The notes below the pieces were generated by a model that worked only from the letters and a program-made list of their open reading frames with translations, had not been told where the DNA came from and made no database searches. Source: CAIXSC01 sp046349915 (lineage in GTDB: Bacteria; Planctomycetota; Planctomycetia; Pirellulales; Pirellulaceae). Taken from it: 64,000 nucleotides of DNA. Shown in pieces: positions 61,908 to 64,000 of this stretch (the stretch's first letter is position 1; the number at the start of each line of letters is the position of its first letter). The stretch is taken from positions 806,001-870,000 of the forward strand of contig JAXMBL010000005.1 in NCBI GenBank assembly GCA_046349915.1, given 5' to 3'. The position numbers and the translations under genes were made by a program.

Positions 61908-62336
61908 CTACCAATCCTCGTCTTCGCCTTCCTCTTCTTCTTCGGCGTCAGCGTCGCCGTCGGCCGACTCTTCGTCGTCCCATTCTTCCTCGTCGTCTTC
62001 CCAATCTTCCTCTTCCTCGTCATCTTCCTCTTCGGCAGTTTCTTCTTCGCCTTCCTCGTCCTCTTCGACTTCTTCCCACTCTTCGCCTTCGAAGTCGTCT
62101 TCGTCGTCGAGATCTTCCTCGTCGTCTTCCTCGTCCTCAAAATCGTCTTCTTCTTCGAAGTCGTCTTCGTCGTCGTCCTCGAAGTCATCCTCTTCGTCGT
62201 CTTCGTCCTCGAATTCCTCGTCCGCTTCCTCTTCGAAATCATCTTCGAGGCGCGGCGCGTAGAGGGTGCGCGCTTCCGCGAGGATATCTTCGATCTCTTC
62301 GAACACGGGTTGTTGCTTCAAAGTTCGTACGCTCAC
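61908..62336 (-). CDS. Extremely acidic protein downstream of scpB
   Basis: 142 residues from a GTG at 62336, chosen for the GGAGG about 9 bases upstream; a TTG at 62363 would overlap scpB. The first 28 residues are ordinary and helical (SVRTLKQQPVFEEIEDILAE). From about residue 32 to the end nearly all residues are Asp or Glu, broken at intervals by single Phe or Trp (DDFEEEADEEFEDEDDEEDD, EGEEWEEVEEDEEGEE). It should be disordered and strongly negative. Such tracts can bind basic proteins or mimic nucleic acid, but no family is recognised. The terminator downstream and the ribosome site upstream argue that it is a real gene. It is in the operon with scpB. Confidence 0.72.
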   Translation of the reverse strand: MSVRTLKQQPVFEEIEDILAEARTLYAPRLEDDFEEEADEEFEDEDDEEDDFEDDDEDDFEEEDDFEDEEDDEEDLDDEDDFEGEEWEEVEEDEEGEEETAEEEDDEEEEDWEDDEEEWDDEESADGDADAEEEEEGEDEDW

Positions 62337-62352
62337 GGCTCTGTCCTCCTCC

Positions 62353-63141
62353 TCACTCGGCAATCGGTTCCGTATCGCTTTCTTCTTCGCTGTTTTCAGG
62401 ATGGTAAAGTGAATTGGGAGTTACCGCGAGGGTGGGTGCCGTCGACTTTGATGCGCCACGCAGCCGATCCGCTCGGGGAAGTTCATCCAAGTTAACCAAG
62501 CCGAACACTTGCAGGAAGCGGCGAGTGGTGCCGTACAGGAACGGTCTCCCCAATTCTTCGCTTCGACCGCAAATGCGGACGAGGTCTCGTTCCATCAATT
62601 GTCGCAGGATTTCCCCACAATTGACTCCACGAATGGCCTCAATATCGGCTCGTAGGACCGGCTGACGATAGGCGATTACGGCCAAGGTTTCGAGTGCTGG
62701 CGCGGAGAGACGAATCTCGGCCGGGACATGACCGAGTTTCCTCAACCACGAAGCGAACGCGGGTCGGGTCAGCAACTGGTAGCCGCTGGCGACCTCCTCG
62801 ACGCGAAACGCGCGACCGCTGCGGTCGTACATCTCGTTCAACTTGCGAATCAGTGTACGAGCTTCTGTTCCATCCGCCAAGTTGGCGTACTGACTCAGTT
62901 TCCGACTATTTAGCGGTTCTCGGGCCAGCAGGAGGACTGCCTCGAGTTTTTGAAGTTTATCGTCGCGAGTACGGGCGGGGTCGCGGACCACCGTCGACGA
63001 TTTTTTGGTCGTGGGCGAGTCGAGAGGAAACCCTGGTTGGGAAGAGACGAAGTTGACGCGTCGGAGGGGCGAAGCGGGTATCGCATGCGGTCCAGAGACG
63101 CTGTGCAGCGCTCCACCCAACGTTGTGGCAATGTTTCGCAT
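62353..63141 (-). CDS. scpB: Segregation and condensation protein B
   Basis: 262 residues. ScpB joins ScpA and SMC in the condensin that compacts and separates chromosomes. After about 55 poorly conserved residues come two winged-helix domains: KLQKLEAVLLLAREPLNSRK, YQLLTRPAFASWLRKLG, and the family hallmark ALETLAVIAYRQPVLRADIE then AIRGVNCGEILRQLMERDLV, with GRPFLYGTTRRFLQVFGLVN at the end. The acidic tail (PENSEEESDTEPIAE) is mild. The extra N-terminal 50 residues are unusual, and a later start is possible. No scpA is in the window. Confidence 0.93.
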   Translation of the reverse strand: MRNIATTLGGALHSVSGPHAIPASPLRRVNFVSSQPGFPLDSPTTKKSSTVVRDPARTRDDKLQKLEAVLLLAREPLNSRKLSQYANLADGTEARTLIRKLNEMYDRSGRAFRVEEVASGYQLLTRPAFASWLRKLGHVPAEIRLSAPALETLAVIAYRQPVLRADIEAIRGVNCGEILRQLMERDLVRICGRSEELGRPFLYGTTRRFLQVFGLVNLDELPRADRLRGASKSTAPTLAVTPNSLYHPENSEEESDTEPIAE

Positions 63142-63148
63142 GGCTTTC

Positions 63149-63757
63149 CTACTCCTTGGACGCCCCGCGTCCTTTCCCCGCGGCTGCTCGTCGCAAGGCG
63201 GCTTGTTGAGCAGCCACCCAGCTCTCCGCCTCCTTCACCACCGCTTGGATGGCGACCAAGGGGTCCGCATCTTCACTTTCGAACGGCCGAGCGTAGGACG
63301 AATTGCCTGGCAGGGGAAATTCGCACCGAAACCGATACCTCGCCCCGCCCAGTCCAGTGTCCTCCAAGCAGAAATAGGACGCCCCTAAGTCCTGAAGCCG
63401 CTTCTGGTAATCTGCAAACTCATCGCCATCCACAGGAATGTCGACAGGCGGCAACCGCTCCACAACACTCGGACTCGCAGGCAAACCCTCCCGCGTCAAA
63501 TTGACCGCCAAGACGGTTGGGTCGCCTTCGGCCAGCGATCCCCCCGACCCTAAGGGCAGGTCCCGCTCAACCGATTTTTCGCGGATTTTTCCTAACACTA
63601 CGGCCAGCTCTTCGCCGCCAAAGACCCAGCGATCGAGCCGACGGTTGACCGCGGGTAAAGCCAACACAGGCATGACGGCCACGAATGTGAGAAGGCCGGT
63701 GAGTCGCAGGTTGTTGATTCGCTGAACATCCACGAGCGAGAACCTCGCCTGCCCCAC
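63149..63757 (-). CDS. Membrane-anchored protein of unknown function
   Basis: 202 residues from a GTG at 63757 (a GTG at 63733 is an alternative). One membrane helix near residues 18-40 (LRLTGLLTFVAVMPVLALPA), then a linker and a domain of about 130 residues with DIPVDGDEFADYQKRLQDLG and YFCLEDTGLGGARYRFRCEF; the C-terminus is Ala/Arg/Lys-rich (AAQQAALRRAAAGKGRGASK). I do not recognise it. Seven bases separate its stop from the scpB start, so it is the first gene of that leftward operon. The gene is divergent from the cysteine desulfurase. Confidence 0.78.
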   Translation of the reverse strand: MGQARFSLVDVQRINNLRLTGLLTFVAVMPVLALPAVNRRLDRWVFGGEELAVVLGKIREKSVERDLPLGSGGSLAEGDPTVLAVNLTREGLPASPSVVERLPPVDIPVDGDEFADYQKRLQDLGASYFCLEDTGLGGARYRFRCEFPLPGNSSYARPFESEDADPLVAIQAVVKEAESWVAAQQAALRRAAAGKGRGASKE

Positions 63758-63842
63758 CCTTGATCGAACTCGAACGAGCGGCGAATCTTATCTCGTTCCG
63801 TCTTACGAGAAAAGTCAGATTCGACTGCAATCCGGCGACACC

Positions 63843-64000
63843 ATGGCCGAAATCTATTTGGATTCGTGTTCCACCACTCCGCTCGACCCCCGGGTGGGTC
63901 AAGCGATGTTGGAGGCGGCCGCCCGCCACCCCGGCAATCCGGCTAGCCCTCATCGTTTCGGCCAGGCCGCTCGCCGCCAACTCGAACTCGCCCGCGAAAC
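63843..64000 (+). CDS. Cysteine desulfurase, 5' part
   Basis: The first 52 codons are visible before the right edge. The start MAEIYLDSCSTTPLDPRVGQ is the classic N-terminus of NifS/IscS-type PLP enzymes, followed by GNPASPHRFGQAARRQLELA as in that family. It takes sulfur from cysteine for Fe-S clusters and thiolated nucleosides. Which paralogue it is (IscS, NifS or SufS) cannot be told from this piece; the form of the start favours the IscS/NifS group. The gene is divergent from the operon that holds scpB. Confidence 0.92.
   Translation, partial: MAEIYLDSCSTTPLDPRVGQAMLEAAARHPGNPASPHRFGQAARRQLELARE

Noticed and set aside
61864..62262. A Ser-rich open frame on the plus strand
   Set aside because: It is the complement of the Asp/Glu codons of the acidic gene; the minus-strand frame has a ribosome site and terminator.

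Overview
The window looks like a chromosome segment of a planctomycete, probably of the Pirellula group. This is inferred from content, not from a marker gene. The DNA is GC-rich. It carries two ECF sigma factors, a secreted alpha-2-macroglobulin, a sulfatase, a Tat-signal protein, tandem clpP genes after tig, LL-diaminopimelate aminotransferase, many signal-peptide proteins of unknown function, and a heavy load of short palindromic intergenic repeats. The tRNA gene has no encoded CCA end. Both edges cut genes: a Gfo/Idh/MocA-type oxidoreductase on the left and a cysteine desulfurase on the right.

Layout. 1-8.2 kb: oxidoreductase fragment, a leftward sigma factor/membrane anti-sigma-like/PDZ operon, a lipoprotein-type aldose 1-epimerase, a small secreted protein and transketolase. 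8.7-15.8 kb: a second ECF sigma factor and a 2028-residue alpha-2-macroglobulin. 15.9-20.5 kb: a CinA-like/nucleotidyltransferase fusion, an intact IS1380-like element that landed in a palindromic repeat, and a Tat-exported protein. 20.8-24.8 kb: a GHKL (MORC/MutL-like) ATPase overlapping a CocE/NonD hydrolase. 25.4-32.6 kb: a small lipoprotein, a 1519-residue membrane-anchored protein, a MotA/TolQ/ExbB-type channel and two short proteins each with one Asp-bearing N-terminal membrane helix; this is the best candidate for an undescribed machine. 33-36.4 kb: tRNA-Gly, tig, clpP, clpP. 36.4-45.7 kb: lipoprotein, C-N hydrolase, sulfatase, PEP carboxylase, UPF0178 protein, metallophosphoesterase. 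45.8-48.5 kb: a nuclease/alpha-beta-hydrolase fusion. 48.6-50.4 kb: two secreted coiled-coil proteins. 50.6-51.7 kb: a 220-bp tandem array. 51.7-61.6 kb: mobA, dapL, argH, HEAT-like protein, sigma-54 activator, hemX-like gene and hemA. 61.8-63.8 kb: a membrane protein, scpB and a strikingly acidic protein in one leftward operon.

Most genes are housekeeping or envelope functions: central carbon (tkt, ppc), amino acids (dapL, argH), tetrapyrroles (hemX-hemA), protein quality control (tig-clpP-clpP), chromosome condensation (scpB) and Fe-S assembly (cysteine desulfurase). Several intergenic repeat families recur on both strands, some forming composite units of about 140 bp. Repeat sequence supplies the stop codon of three genes. 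Starts were often moved inward from the longest reading frame, on the basis of Shine-Dalgarno sequences, signal peptides and ATGA overlaps. All functions rest on motif recognition by eye; no database search was run.
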